Positions 17,560-26,491 of a stretch of DNA of 64,000 bases are shown one piece after another (the stretch's first letter is position 1; every line of letters begins with the position of its first letter). The notes beneath the pieces are model-generated. The model saw nothing but the letters and a program-made list of their open reading frames with translations. It had not been told where the DNA came from and searched no databases. Made by a program: the position numbers and the translations under genes. The stretch is from JBGQMW01 sp963769845. GTDB lineage: Archaea > Thermoproteota > Bathyarchaeia > Bathyarchaeales > Bathycorpusculaceae. The stretch lies in the NCBI GenBank assembly GCA_963769845.1, contig CAVYNL010000005.1, positions 19,913 to 83,912 on the forward strand, given 5' to 3'.

Positions 17560-19312
17560 ATGTTCAACAAGTTTGTTTTCGGTCTGTCTTGGTTGGTGCT
17601 CCTGTCGTCTTGTTTTGTGCATTCAGGGTTCGGCGGGGTTGTGGTCAGAGCTTCTCATGACAGTCCTGTTCGCAACTTGGATACTGGTTTGGAGTATGCG
17701 ACGATTCAAGAGGCGATTGATGCTCCTGAAACCTTGGATGGGCACACGATTTTCGTTGGGGAGGGAACGTACTACGAGCATTTGGTCGTGAATAAGTCAT
17801 TGTCTTTGGTGGGGGAGAACATGAACACGACCGTCATTGATGGTAACTATACTGGAAATCCCGTCGCCATAGGCGCTAGTCATGTGAACGTGACGGGTTT
17901 CACGGTGCAGAAAGCTACGTACCCGAGCTTTCCTCCTTACATGGGCTACCCGTTTTATGGTTATGCGATCTACGTGGGCGAAGGAACTGGGTACAGCAAC
18001 ATAAGCCACAATATCATAGCGGACAACCCGCTGTTTGGAATCATGGTTAACGAGTCCAGTCATAATGTGATTTCTGACGACATCTTGCGTGGAAACAACG
18101 CGTCCGGCGTAACACTGTGGAATTCCGACAACAACGTGATTTTCAACAACACGCTCGAGAATGTCGATTTGGCGTCGGGAGGCGCAGGAATCGTGGTTCT
18201 CAACTCCACTGAGAACGAGGTCTACGATAACCTTATTCTGAACAGCACGGGCGGCATAATACTCGAATTGTCGGGAGGCAATCGCATCTACGAAAACAAC
18301 ATGACTGGTAATCTTTACGGTTTTTGGATGATCGGAGATTCCGCGTCCGACTACAACAATTCGATTGACATGAGCAACGTGGTTGATGGCAAGCACATAT
18401 ACTGCCTTCAGGGCGCCAAGAACGTTGTTCTGGATTCGCAACCTGACGCGGCCACGGTGTACCTTGTCGACTGTGAGAACGTCACTGTCCGGGACTTGGT
18501 TCTGACGGGGAACGGTTTCGGTGTGCTTCTGTGGGAAACAAACGATAGCAGAATTGAGAACGTGACAGCCTCGGGCAACATACAGGGGGTAAACCTTGGC
18601 AATTGTACCAATGTTACGGTTAGCGGATGCAGCATCACAGACAATGTTGACGGCGGGGTCTTTTTAAACTCCTCTGTCGCGTGCGAGATCTCCGAGAACG
18701 ACGTGAGAACGAACAGCTACTCTGGTGTCACGCTTGAGAATTCCTCGGATGTCACGATTGATGGGAACAACATAACTGGGACCCTTGGCGACGGAATATT
18801 GATTGTGTACGGAGGAAACAACTCGGTGTCTGGAAACTTGATCGAGGACAATTATGACGGCGTTCGAATGTTTGCTGCTTATGGCGACGTGCTCTATCAT
18901 AACAGCTTTGTTCACAACGATGTGCAGGTTGAGATTTACGACGCTTCCTCCTCCGCTCTGGGACAACGCGTCTGAGGGCAATTACTGGAGCGACTACGCT
19001 GGGACCGATGCAAACCACGATGGTATAGGGGACACGCCTTACGCCATAAACGCGGACAATGTGGACCATTATCCTCTCGTAACACCATACTCGTACTGGG
19101 GTAATCCCATTCCTGGCGATGTGGACCGCGACATGAAGGTTGACATGAGAGACGTTGCTTCTGCGGCATTGCGTCTCGGTTCTCGCGCTGGAGACGCTGG
19201 ATGGAACCCGCGTGCGGACGTGACAGGTCCGACGCCTTACGTTCCAGATGGGGTAGTTGACGTTAGAGACTTGGTTGCGATAGCCAAGAACTTCGGGAAA
19301 CACTACGGATAG
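17560..19312 (+). CDS. secreted right-handed beta-helix (NosD-like) protein with a dockerin tail, frameshifted once
   Basis: Translation from ATG 17560 gives a signal peptide (MFNKFVFGLSWLVLLSSCF) and then DTGLEYATIQEAIDAP, the common start of NosD/pectate-lyase-like beta-helices. About 16 beta-helix coils follow (repeats such as NNIFNN, NVTVSGCSITDN, SGVTLENSSDVTIDG-NNI). At 18940-18957 one extra base shifts the frame; the second frame continues PPLWDNASEGNYWSDYAGTD. The C-terminus carries two F-hand-like dockerin segments (GDVDRDMKVDMRDV and PDGVVDVRDLVAIAKNFGK). These calcium-binding duplicated segments normally dock to cohesin domains. A cohesin-like protein is encoded 2 kb downstream. 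Confidence 0.85.
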
Positions 19313-19604
19313 TGCCCAGTTTGCACTGAACGCGTTGTGCACGGGTTTCTGCTGGATTGGCTAGTTCTGTGTTGGTCATGGCTCTTTTCGGCATGCTCAT
19401 GAGTCGTCTGACTTTTCGTGTCTTGTTAGTTCAGTGCTCTCAATTGACAACTTAAGATTTTTTTCTAGTGAGTGGTCAAACTGAAGTTTTGGTTGAACTT
19501 CCTTTTCCCTGATGTGCGGCAGCGGCGATGAATAGGTGACCTTAAGTCTTAAGTTTTGCTTGTGCCTTAGTGGTTAGGATAATAGGATTCGTTGGTGTAG
19601 TGTG
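19313..19604. other. spacer before tyrS
   Basis: The spacer is AT-rich. CTTAAGTCTTAAGTTTTG (19541-19558) is an AT-rich, partly palindromic stretch about 50 bases before tyrS and probably holds its promoter. No gene was seen. Confidence 0.35.
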
Positions 19605-20693
19605 ATGGATGTCGATTCGAGGATTGAGTTGATTTGTAGACCTCCGACGGAGGAGGTTTTGACGCCTGAGGGTTTGAGGAGTCTCTTGACGTGTGAGGAG
19701 CATCCGGTGGCGTATAATGGATGGGAGCCGTCGGGTTTAGTGCATTTAGGTACGGGCGTAATTTGTGCTTATAAGATGAAGGATTTTGTGGCTGCGGGTG
19801 TACGGTTTAAGGCTTATCTTAGCACGTGGCATGCTTGGCTGAACAACAAGTTGGGCGGCGATTTGGGGTTGATCAGAAAGGCCGCTGACTTGTTCAGGCA
19901 TTCGTGGATCGCTTTAGGCGTACCCGCGGACAAGGTTGAGTTCATCTATTCAGACGAGCTCTACAGAGACCTTGATTACTGGGCTAAGACAATTATGGTA
20001 GCGAAGAACCTTACCATTGCGCGTGGGAGACGGACGCTGGAGATTGCTGGCAGGAAGGAGACTGAGGCGCGGTATATTTCGGATTTTCTGTACACGCCGA
20101 TGCAGGTAGCGGATATCTTCCACTTGGGAGCGAAGATCTGCCAGCTGGGGATCGACCAGCGGAAAGCGAACGTCGTGGCACGTGAGCTTGGCGAGAAGCT
20201 GGGCTTCTTCAAGCCGGTGTGCGTGCATCACCATCTGTTGCAGGGGCTTGAGAAGCCGGCGGTGTGGCCTATTCCGGAGGGCGAAGAGAAGGAGGCAATG
20301 TCTTCGGTGAAGATGTCGAAGAGCAAGCCTGAAACATGCATCTTCATCTATGACTCGCCAGCTGAGATAAAGCAGAAGATGGCCAGAGCCTTCTGCCCAG
20401 AGAAGACGGTCGAGTTTAACCCTGTCCTGGAGTTCTGCAAGTACATAATCTTCAGAGAAAAGAAGACCTTTGCGATAGACAGACCGGCCAAGTACGGCGG
20501 AAACGTCGAGTTTCAAAACTACGGGGAACTTGAACGCGCGTACGCGGAGGGTAAACTTCATCCGCAGGACCTTAAGAACTCGGTTGCCGAGGAGCTCGCG
20601 GTCATTCTTGAACCCGTGAGAAGATACTTTGACACCCACAAAGAAGCCAGAGAATGCTTGGAAACCGTGAAATCTGCCAAGACAACAAGGTAG
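19605..20693 (+). CDS. tyrS: tyrosyl-tRNA synthetase
   Basis: 362 residues from ATG 19605. It is a class I synthetase of the archaeal type. The HIGH-like motif is HLGT (residues 47-50, in EPSGLVHLGTGV) and the KMSKS motif is residues 236-240. YNGWEPSG at 37-44 is the conserved tyrosine- and ATP-site strand. It charges tRNA-Tyr in the cytoplasm. A Toprim protein gene begins just after its stop. trpS, pheST and tyrS all lie within 8.6 kb, although on different strands. Confidence 0.95.
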   Translation: MDVDSRIELICRPPTEEVLTPEGLRSLLTCEEHPVAYNGWEPSGLVHLGTGVICAYKMKDFVAAGVRFKAYLSTWHAWLNNKLGGDLGLIRKAADLFRHSWIALGVPADKVEFIYSDELYRDLDYWAKTIMVAKNLTIARGRRTLEIAGRKETEARYISDFLYTPMQVADIFHLGAKICQLGIDQRKANVVARELGEKLGFFKPVCVHHHLLQGLEKPAVWPIPEGEEKEAMSSVKMSKSKPETCIFIYDSPAEIKQKMARAFCPEKTVEFNPVLEFCKYIIFREKKTFAIDRPAKYGGNVEFQNYGELERAYAEGKLHPQDLKNSVAEELAVILEPVRRYFDTHKEARECLETVKSAKTTR

Positions 20694-20698
20694 AATCC

Positions 20699-21116
20699 TT
20701 GTCAACGCGTCTGCAGAGGAAAACGGAAGAGTTTCAAGGCATTCTAGAATGTCTGGTCGAAGAGTCCATGAAAGGAACGCCCATACTCGTCGAAGGCAAA
20801 AAAGACATCCAAGCTTTGAGAGAACTTGGGGTTGCAGGAAAGATATTCTCTGCGAAAACAGCAGGCAAGTCCCGTCTTGATGTGATGCTCGAAATAGAGC
20901 AAAGCGGCCAGCGCGAAATCATACTGCTGCTTGACTTTGACAGACGCGGAAAAGAATGGACAGAAAGACTTAAACAAGATCTTGAAAGAAGTCGGAACAA
21001 AACCGAACCTGACGTTCTGGAACAAGCTGTTCGGGATTTTGGGAAAAGACGTCAAAGATGTTGAAGGCTTAGTTGCTTACATGCGAACGCTGAAGAAAAA
21101 AGCGGGTCTGCTCTAG
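20699..21116 (+). CDS. Toprim-domain protein (UPF0292-like), frameshifted once
   Basis: TTG 20699 is the first start after the tyrS stop. The Toprim core is clear: ILVEGKKDIQAL carries the catalytic-type Glu, and LLLDFDRRGKEW the DxD-type pair. After QDLE one extra A in the GAAAGAAG run (about 20982-20989) shifts the frame; the continuation VGTKPNLTFWNKLFGI runs to 21116. Corrected length is about 138 residues, normal for the archaeal UPF0292 group of small Toprim proteins with suspected RNA or DNA roles. The gene is probably co-transcribed with tyrS. Confidence 0.8.
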
Positions 21117-21204
21117 TCAGCTGCGCGTCTCCGAAAGCGGCATTTTGCGATAGGACTAAGTAGGTGTGCACATTTTTGAATATCGAAAATGTGGAGGAAA
21201 GTCG

Positions 21205-22086
21205 ATGACGCGCAAGAAAGCAGTAGTTTCAAATCTAATCTTTGTGCTTCTCTTCATTCAGACATTTGCTTCCTTTTCAACTGCGCAGGCATCTGGAACT
21301 GGGATTTCTGTTAATCCAAGCTCGCTGACCGCTTCGATGGGCGACAACATAACAATTACTATTACCGCGGGCAATGTCACGAATCTTTACGGTTGGCAAG
21401 CCGCCATCAAGTACAACGCTTCTATCATAAACTGCACGGGCGTCTGGCTTCCAGCAGACAACGTTTTCGCCGGGCTATCTCAAATTCCAGTTCCACCGAT
21501 TCTCAATGATCCTACCAATGATGGGCTGAATTACGTGCTGTGGGGCGTCTCGTTGTTCTCTGGGGCAGTGTCATTCGTTCAAGGAACCTTATTCAAACTG
21601 AATTTCACCGTCGTTGGATACGGGGAAACCGTCATCCAGATAGGTACAAAACAAAACCCAATCCAGTATAACCCCGGTTTCCCACAAACGTGGTATACTT
21701 ATCTTCAGGATCCTGACTTGAACGAAATTCCGTTCATCGAAGAAAATGGAAACGTAGTTGTACGCGCGACGAAAGCACAGGTAACATTCACCCAGACGGG
21801 AGCGCGCGCGCTCAATCTCAGGCAGAAGTTCATTCAGCTGAAGAAGTTCCTAACGATAAGCGAGCAGCCAAGAGTGGAAGCTGAAAAGGTCGAATCCTTG
21901 AAGAGTGCCATAAGCAAGCTTCAAGAAGAGTTGACTCAGCAGAAACTGATAACCGACACGATTTCTGAAGGAAACATCACTATTAAGAATGAGAATGTGG
22001 ACTTGAGGGAGAGAATCATAAAAACAGAACAGCGGCTTGCAGAGCTGGAAAGGCTGGCTAGGCAAGCCTTAGAACAAACAGGCTAA
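21205..22086 (+). CDS. secreted cohesin-like protein with C-terminal coiled coil
   Basis: 293 residues from ATG 21205, fixed by GGAGG at 21193-21197. A signal peptide (about 1-28) is followed by a domain opening GISVNPSSLTASMGDNITI and continuing NVTNLYGWQAAIKYNASI, with later strands GTLFKLNFTVVGYG and NGNVVVRA. This is the beta-sandwich pattern of cohesin domains (about 32-195), which bind dockerins. Residues about 205-293 form a charged coiled coil with no membrane anchor visible. A 10-base CG alternation lies inside the gene (21802-21811). In a window with several dockerin proteins, a scaffold role is plausible. Confidence 0.75.
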   Translation: MTRKKAVVSNLIFVLLFIQTFASFSTAQASGTGISVNPSSLTASMGDNITITITAGNVTNLYGWQAAIKYNASIINCTGVWLPADNVFAGLSQIPVPPILNDPTNDGLNYVLWGVSLFSGAVSFVQGTLFKLNFTVVGYGETVIQIGTKQNPIQYNPGFPQTWYTYLQDPDLNEIPFIEENGNVVVRATKAQVTFTQTGARALNLRQKFIQLKKFLTISEQPRVEAEKVESLKSAISKLQEELTQQKLITDTISEGNITIKNENVDLRERIIKTEQRLAELERLARQALEQTG

Positions 22087-22175
22087 GCCTCATTTTCTCT
22101 CTTTCTTTTGCGGCTGGCATGACACCCTACTTCTGCATAAGAAATGAGGAGTCAGGTTACATCTGTCAGCATGCG

Positions 22176-22673
22176 CTAACGTTTGAGCCTCTCTAAAACC
22201 TCTTTAAGAACTTGGGCTTGTGTAGGTGCTTGCGACAGAAGTTGCATTAGACTCGGGTTCATTGCTTCATTATTTGTCTGTATCTCCACCGCCAATTCCA
22301 GAATAGTCAATTTGAATATGCGTTCGTCAGGCCACTTTCCATGAAATAAACAAAGATTTTCTATGTATTTCTGAGCAAGAGATTTTGCGGTTGGATCATG
22401 TTGTCCCCAGGTCCTTATGATTGCTATTATTCCTTTGATGTTTGGTTGAAAATCGTTGATCCTATACCAGATTTTGCCGTCTTTCTCTATTCTAAAAACC
22501 CAGTCTTTCGCAACCATTCCGTTTAGGTAGTCATTAAGCCGTGATTCAGAGAAACCTTGGCCTTTTTCCTTTAACGTTTTTATTATGTCATCATGGAGCA
22601 TAGGGCCTTCTTTCCCAAGCAAATCAAGAATCTCTCTTTCTTGCCCCACGCTGAACGGAAAGTGAGTTGACAA
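22176..22673 (-). CDS. winged-helix DNA-binding protein
   Basis: 165 residues. The N-terminal 70 residues form a winged helix (EREILDLLGKEGPMLHDDII, SRLNDYLNGMVAKDWVFRIE, then the wing DGKIWYRIND). The C-terminal half is helical. It is divergent from the coiled-coil and ATPase genes to its right, with about 120 bases between. This is the usual position of a regulator of a plasmid- or virus-like operon. Its target is inferred, not seen. Confidence 0.65.
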   Translation of the reverse strand: MSTHFPFSVGQEREILDLLGKEGPMLHDDIIKTLKEKGQGFSESRLNDYLNGMVAKDWVFRIEKDGKIWYRINDFQPNIKGIIAIIRTWGQHDPTAKSLAQKYIENLCLFHGKWPDERIFKLTILELAVEIQTNNEAMNPSLMQLLSQAPTQAQVLKEVLERLKR

Positions 22674-22790
22674 GCTGAAGCACTCTGACAGTGTTTTGAA
22701 AGCGTCTTAACAGTGAAATGACAGTGGGCGTTGAAGTTAAGGTTTGTCCTACAGACTGTTTGTGACAGAAAATGGCTCGAAACTTCAAAC

Positions 22791-22979
22791 ATGGTTCAGA
22801 ATTACGGAAGTTCTGGCGAGAGCAGAAGCGGAAGTATCGAGCTAGAAAGAAGGCTCAAGACGATGCGGAAAGAAAACGCTGAAGCCAAGTTGCGGAGGAT
22901 TCGGCTGTTTCTGGAGAAGCTCGAGCAAGGAATCCGTGAATGCAGAGAGCTTCTGAAAGGCGATAGGAAACAAACTTGA
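22791..22979 (+). CDS. small basic coiled-coil protein
   Basis: 62 residues from ATG 22791. A Ser/Gly-rich start is followed by a strongly charged helix (ELERRLKTMRKENAEAKLRR, LEKLEQGIRECREL). It sits immediately before the ATPase gene (21 bases from stop to ATG). It may be an accessory DNA-binding or adaptor protein of the element. No family is recognised. Confidence 0.5.
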   Translation: MVQNYGSSGESRSGSIELERRLKTMRKENAEAKLRRIRLFLEKLEQGIRECRELLKGDRKQT

Positions 22980-22999
22980 CCTGCGGAAAGTTCTTTTGC

Positions 23000-24190
23000 A
23001 TGAACGAAAACTCCACTGAAGGCTTACCACAAACAAAAGAGGAATTGGTCAAGCGATTAAAAGAAATAGACACGCCTGCAACCCTAGAAGACGTCAAGGA
23101 AGTTTTTCGCAAGTGGCTTTTCATCGGTGCAGATGAAGAGGTTTTAGACGTAGTTTTGGCTTGTGCTATTGACCGTAAACTGAAAGGCGATCCATTATGG
23201 CTTTTCCTAATCAGTCCCAGTGGAGGAACAAAAACCGAGATAGTGCGCAGTTTGCAGAATGATGATATTTACACGTTGGACAGTCTGACTCCACACACCC
23301 TGATTAGCGGTAAGGTCACCAAAAACGAAGATGGAGAACTAGAGCCGGTAATCGGCATATTGAAGCAAATAGATGGCAAGGTTCTGGTCATCAAGGATTT
23401 CACCGTCATATTGAACAAACGCCGAGAGGACCGCGATGAAATATTCAGCCAATTGCGAAGCCTCTACGATGGTTACATAGAGTTTGCTTTCGGAACATCA
23501 GCTAAGCCGATTAGGATAGACGCGCAAATAGGGTTAATTGCGGCTTGCACCCCTGCCATAGATGCCTATTCCAAACTGTACTTGCAGCTAGGCGAGAGAT
23601 TTCTAAAGATACGTCATCATCCCGACAGCGAGAAGGCCACAACCCAAGCATTGAAGAATCTTGGGAAAGAAGCACAGATGCGCGAAGAGCTGGCCAGAGC
23701 AACAGAACGCCTACTCAAACACACTGGAGGCGAGGTAAAACCAATATCTGAAAAGCACTTGACCGCGATCAAGCATATTGCGCAGTCGGTCGCCATTCTG
23801 AGGACGCCTGTGTCAATAAGCTTCTGGAAGTTTGAAGTGAACGAGGCAGCGCAACCCATGATAGAATATCCCACGCGCCTGTCAAAGCAGCTTCTGAAGT
23901 TGGCCTATGCACTCGCGGTTGTGCGTGGAAAAACCGAGGTCACAGATGAAGAACTGAGAACAGTAAAACGCGTTGGAAGGGATACTTGTGTTCCCAACCG
24001 AATCAAAATTCTGGAAACAATGAAAAACACAACGGACCAGTATAAAACTTCCATACTAGCAGATGAAACCAAAATACCGCTTGCTACTTGTTGGCGCGAA
24101 CTAAAAGAAATGGAATACTTAGGCGTGGTTGAATATGAAAAAGCAGAGGATTCAATAGGCATTTATGGCGCTTTGAAAGCATTTCCCTGA
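23000..24190 (+). CDS. P-loop ATPase of plasmid/virus type
   Basis: 396 residues from ATG 23000. The Walker A-like loop ISPSGGTKTEI lies at residues 71-81, and a Walker B-like strand KVLVIKDFT at 128-135 is followed by RREDRDEIFSQLRSLYDG. Further on come GTSAKPIRIDAQIGLIAACTPAID and LGERFLKIR, an arrangement known from phage- and plasmid-borne AAA-like ATPases/helicases ('...TPHTLISGK...DFT...LGERF...R'). A winged-helix-like C-terminus (TSILADETKIPLATCWRELKE) may bind DNA. It is likely the replication or partition motor of an integrated element. Directly downstream is a long palindrome (24264-24335). Confidence 0.65.
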   Translation: MNENSTEGLPQTKEELVKRLKEIDTPATLEDVKEVFRKWLFIGADEEVLDVVLACAIDRKLKGDPLWLFLISPSGGTKTEIVRSLQNDDIYTLDSLTPHTLISGKVTKNEDGELEPVIGILKQIDGKVLVIKDFTVILNKRREDRDEIFSQLRSLYDGYIEFAFGTSAKPIRIDAQIGLIAACTPAIDAYSKLYLQLGERFLKIRHHPDSEKATTQALKNLGKEAQMREELARATERLLKHTGGEVKPISEKHLTAIKHIAQSVAILRTPVSISFWKFEVNEAAQPMIEYPTRLSKQLLKLAYALAVVRGKTEVTDEELRTVKRVGRDTCVPNRIKILETMKNTTDQYKTSILADETKIPLATCWRELKEMEYLGVVEYEKAEDSIGIYGALKAFP

Positions 24191-24263
24191 AAAAGACGGA
24201 TGGCGCCTTCTTGATTCTAAACTGCTAAACCTTCTACCTATTGACAATGACATAGAATTAGGT

Positions 24264-24335
24264 CATTTCACGAACGTCCCCCCCGAGGGAGTAGAGGGTA
24301 AAGGGTATATACTTAGGGGGGACGCGTGTGAAATG
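24264..24335. repeat. long imperfect palindrome with G-rich direct repeats in the loop
   Basis: CATTTCAC (24264-24271) plus CGTCCCCCC (24275-24283) are mirrored exactly by GGGGGGACG (24316-24324) plus GTGAAATG (24328-24335), with a symmetric 3-base internal loop. That makes 17 paired bases around a 32-base loop. The loop holds three related G-rich units (AGGGAGT, GAGGGTA, AAGGGTA) and a TATATA element. It lies 73 bases after the ATPase gene. It could be an origin, an operator around a promoter, or a strong hairpin. Confidence 0.8.
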
Positions 24336-24370
24336 CACTCCTTTCATTTCTGTTGTGCGGTTAGAGTCAG

Positions 24371-24517
24371 CTGCCAGAAGATAATCAGGGTGAATGTGTC
24401 AGTTGCCATCGCAAAGGAGTTATGGAGTTTCATGCGTTCGATCCTGACGGATCTTACGGTTTTCTATGTATTGAATGCGGTCTTGTAGAATTGAACAAAC
24501 TAGCTTGTGGGCTGTAG
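24371..24517 (+). CDS. ~48-residue double-CxxC zinc protein, no standard start
   Basis: The frame reads ECVSCHRKGVMEFHAF and then FLCIECGLVEL before a stop at 24515-24517. Two CxxC pairs 23 residues apart form a typical zinc ribbon. No ATG, GTG or TTG precedes them in frame after the TAG at 24362-24364; CTG 24371 is given only as the left limit. The TATA element in the palindrome upstream could drive it. A frameshift from the frame starting at ATG 24333 is the alternative. Confidence 0.4.
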   Translation: MPEDNQGECVSCHRKGVMEFHAFDPDGSYGFLCIECGLVELNKLACGL

Positions 24518-24636
24518 CACGTGCTAGACCTCACGAAAGATTATATGATATGCGAATTGCTGAAATCTTCGCAGGCATATAGATTTCAAAAAGAGATAAA
24601 TTGCTGTTGAGTAAACGGTTATGTGATGTTTCCGTA

Positions 24637-25371
24637 ATGTACAAGGAACACCGTGTTTTCGAGAAACCCGCTAACGAAAACGCGAGAATATGGCGATATC
24701 TAGATTTTCCCAAGTTTGTTTCAATACTTGACAAGAATGCGCTATTCTTCGTAAGAGCAGACAAGCTAGGAGACCCTTTTGAGGGCTCATATTCAAAAGC
24801 AAACATAGCGAAACGGCGCAGAATCTATGAAAAGATGCCTCTGCAAGTACTAAGACAACTTTCCGAGATCTATGAAAAAAACAGGCAATTCACCCTCCTA
24901 AACTGCTGGAGTCTAAGTGATTACGAATCCGAAGCTTTGTGGAAACTGTACGTCAAAAATAGCAATGGAGTCGCCATACAATCAACGTTCAAACGACTAG
25001 CCGAAAGTTTCAGAGAGGGCACGGATAACGTGTATATCGGCAAGGTAAAATACGTCGATTATATGACCGAATTGATACCGGAAGGTAATAGCTTCTACCC
25101 TTTCCTCTACAAGAGAAAAGTTTGCACATGAAAGCGAACTCAGAGCCATCATTCAACGTATGGTCGTGAAGCAAGGTTCTCAAGAGGTAGACTGGAGAGG
25201 AAATATGCGAAATAGGCATCTACGTGCCGGTCGATATCGACGTTCTAGTCGAGAGAATATTCATTTACTTCAGAGGCGTGGTTCAGCGATCTAGTGAAAG
25301 CGATTGTTGCTAAGTATAACTTCAAGGTAGAGGTCTTGCCTTCTGTTCTCGCTGACAAACCTGTTTACTAG
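24637..25371 (+). pseudogene. DUF2971-family protein, broken by several frameshifts
   Basis: The first frame (ATG 24637) gives IWRYLDFPKFVSILDKNALF, FVRADKLGDPFEGSY and FTLLNCWSLSDYESEALWKLY, diagnostic of DUF2971, and stops after FLYKRKVCT. Conserved continuation lies in other frames: FAHESELRAIIQR, then GIYVPVDIDVLVERIFI, then WFSDLVKAIVAKYNFKVEVL, ending at TAG 25369-25371. At least three shifts in about 270 bases are needed. DUF2971 proteins are often found in mobile or defence-rich DNA; their activity is unknown. Confidence 0.75.
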
Positions 25372-25741
25372 TTTGCGCCTGGAACTCGTTTGTTCCGTTG
25401 TTTGAAATCCTTTTTGCTCACACAAACGTTTTAGTTTGCAGACACATTAAGAGTGAAACACTCGTATGACAGCGCGCGTCTGGCAAGGACGAAGGAACGG
25501 GCAGTCAACAAGGAGCGTGTGTTCCGTACTAAGTGTTTGATTTAGCGCGTGCAGCATAGCTCGCGGTATATATCCCCCATTTGGATATCCCCTACTTTCC
25601 ATCAATTTTCCATAATAGTGAGCATGTATATCTCCTTAGTAACTACTGTCTATGCTCTAATGCGTGCTCTATTACGCATCGGAAGAGACGAAAACGAGAC
25701 TTTTATGAGACAATTGAACGATAGGAAAGAGACGATAAGAG
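25372..25741. other. spacer without a clear gene
   Basis: The spacer has a 7-base CG alternation (25472-25478). Weak open frames overlap the next gene in another frame and are not credible. Confidence 0.4.
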
Positions 25742-26164
25742 ATGGGTGGAAAGAGAACCACAAAAGAAGAGCTGGCACAACTAGAAGCCTTCACCAAAGA
25801 AGGATTGACAGCCAGGGAGATAGCCAAAAACTCGGCGATATTTCCAGCGGCCATAAGAAACCTACGATACAAGAAACACCTGATTACCGGGGCAGAAGAC
25901 GAGAGCAAGGTTCTGTTTCAGCAGAGAGACGATTTGAGAAACGCATTGAAGACCCTGCAAGGACAGAAAACCGCGTTGGTTTACGAGCTGGAAAGTCTTA
26001 AGAAAGAGAAGCAGAAACTTGAGGCAATCATCTATATGGACAGAATCCATCTGGAAAATGCCTTGACTCAAGGACTTATGAACCTAAAGCAGCAGAGACC
26101 CGACTTGTTCACTCTATCAAGTCCAGAGCAAATAGCCATACTGTTGAAAATGCTCTTGAAATGA
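25742..26164 (+). CDS. helix-turn-helix protein with coiled coil
   Basis: 140 residues from ATG 25742. A basic start (MGGKRTTKEEL) leads to a homeodomain-like HTH (about 8-38: LEAFTKEGLTAREIAKNSAI, FPAAIRNLRYKK), similar to transposase or phage HTHs. A long coiled coil follows (about 52-100, LKTLQGQKTALVYELESLKK) and then a short helical tail. It lies at the right edge of the plasmid-like block and is probably a DNA-binding protein of that element. Confidence 0.6.
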   Translation: MGGKRTTKEELAQLEAFTKEGLTAREIAKNSAIFPAAIRNLRYKKHLITGAEDESKVLFQQRDDLRNALKTLQGQKTALVYELESLKKEKQKLEAIIYMDRIHLENALTQGLMNLKQQRPDLFTLSSPEQIAILLKMLLK

Positions 26165-26491
26165 GTTCTCACATGGTCATGATATTGCGCGCTAGGCGCG
26201 ATTCTGCGTGCCGTGGCGGTAGACTATTCTGGGTGCTGGTTTCTGGTTATTGGAGAAACTCAGAGTTGATCCTTGCTTTATGCATTGAAGAATGAACCAC
26301 CCGCGCGCGCTATAGATACATACGGAAAACTGGTGATGTCAAGCTTGCGTGGGTGTTCATTGGCGCTAGCTCCAGTTCTCAGCGAGCAATTCCCCCCCAA
26401 CGAGTCCTAGCTAATTACATGTTTCTTGACTCATACGATTTCTCCTAGATTTAACTTTCAGGTCAATCATTACTAAACCTGAGGGAACGGA
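26165..26491. other. spacer with two CG tracts
   Basis: GCGCGC at 26187-26192 and CGCGCGCGC at 26302-26310. No gene was seen. The promoter of the next gene should be near 26450 (AT-rich). Confidence 0.4.

Noticed and set aside
21190..21205. GAGGAAAGTC resembling the RNase P RNA signature
   Set aside because: It is the Shine-Dalgarno region of the cohesin-like gene, and no other RNase P RNA element follows.
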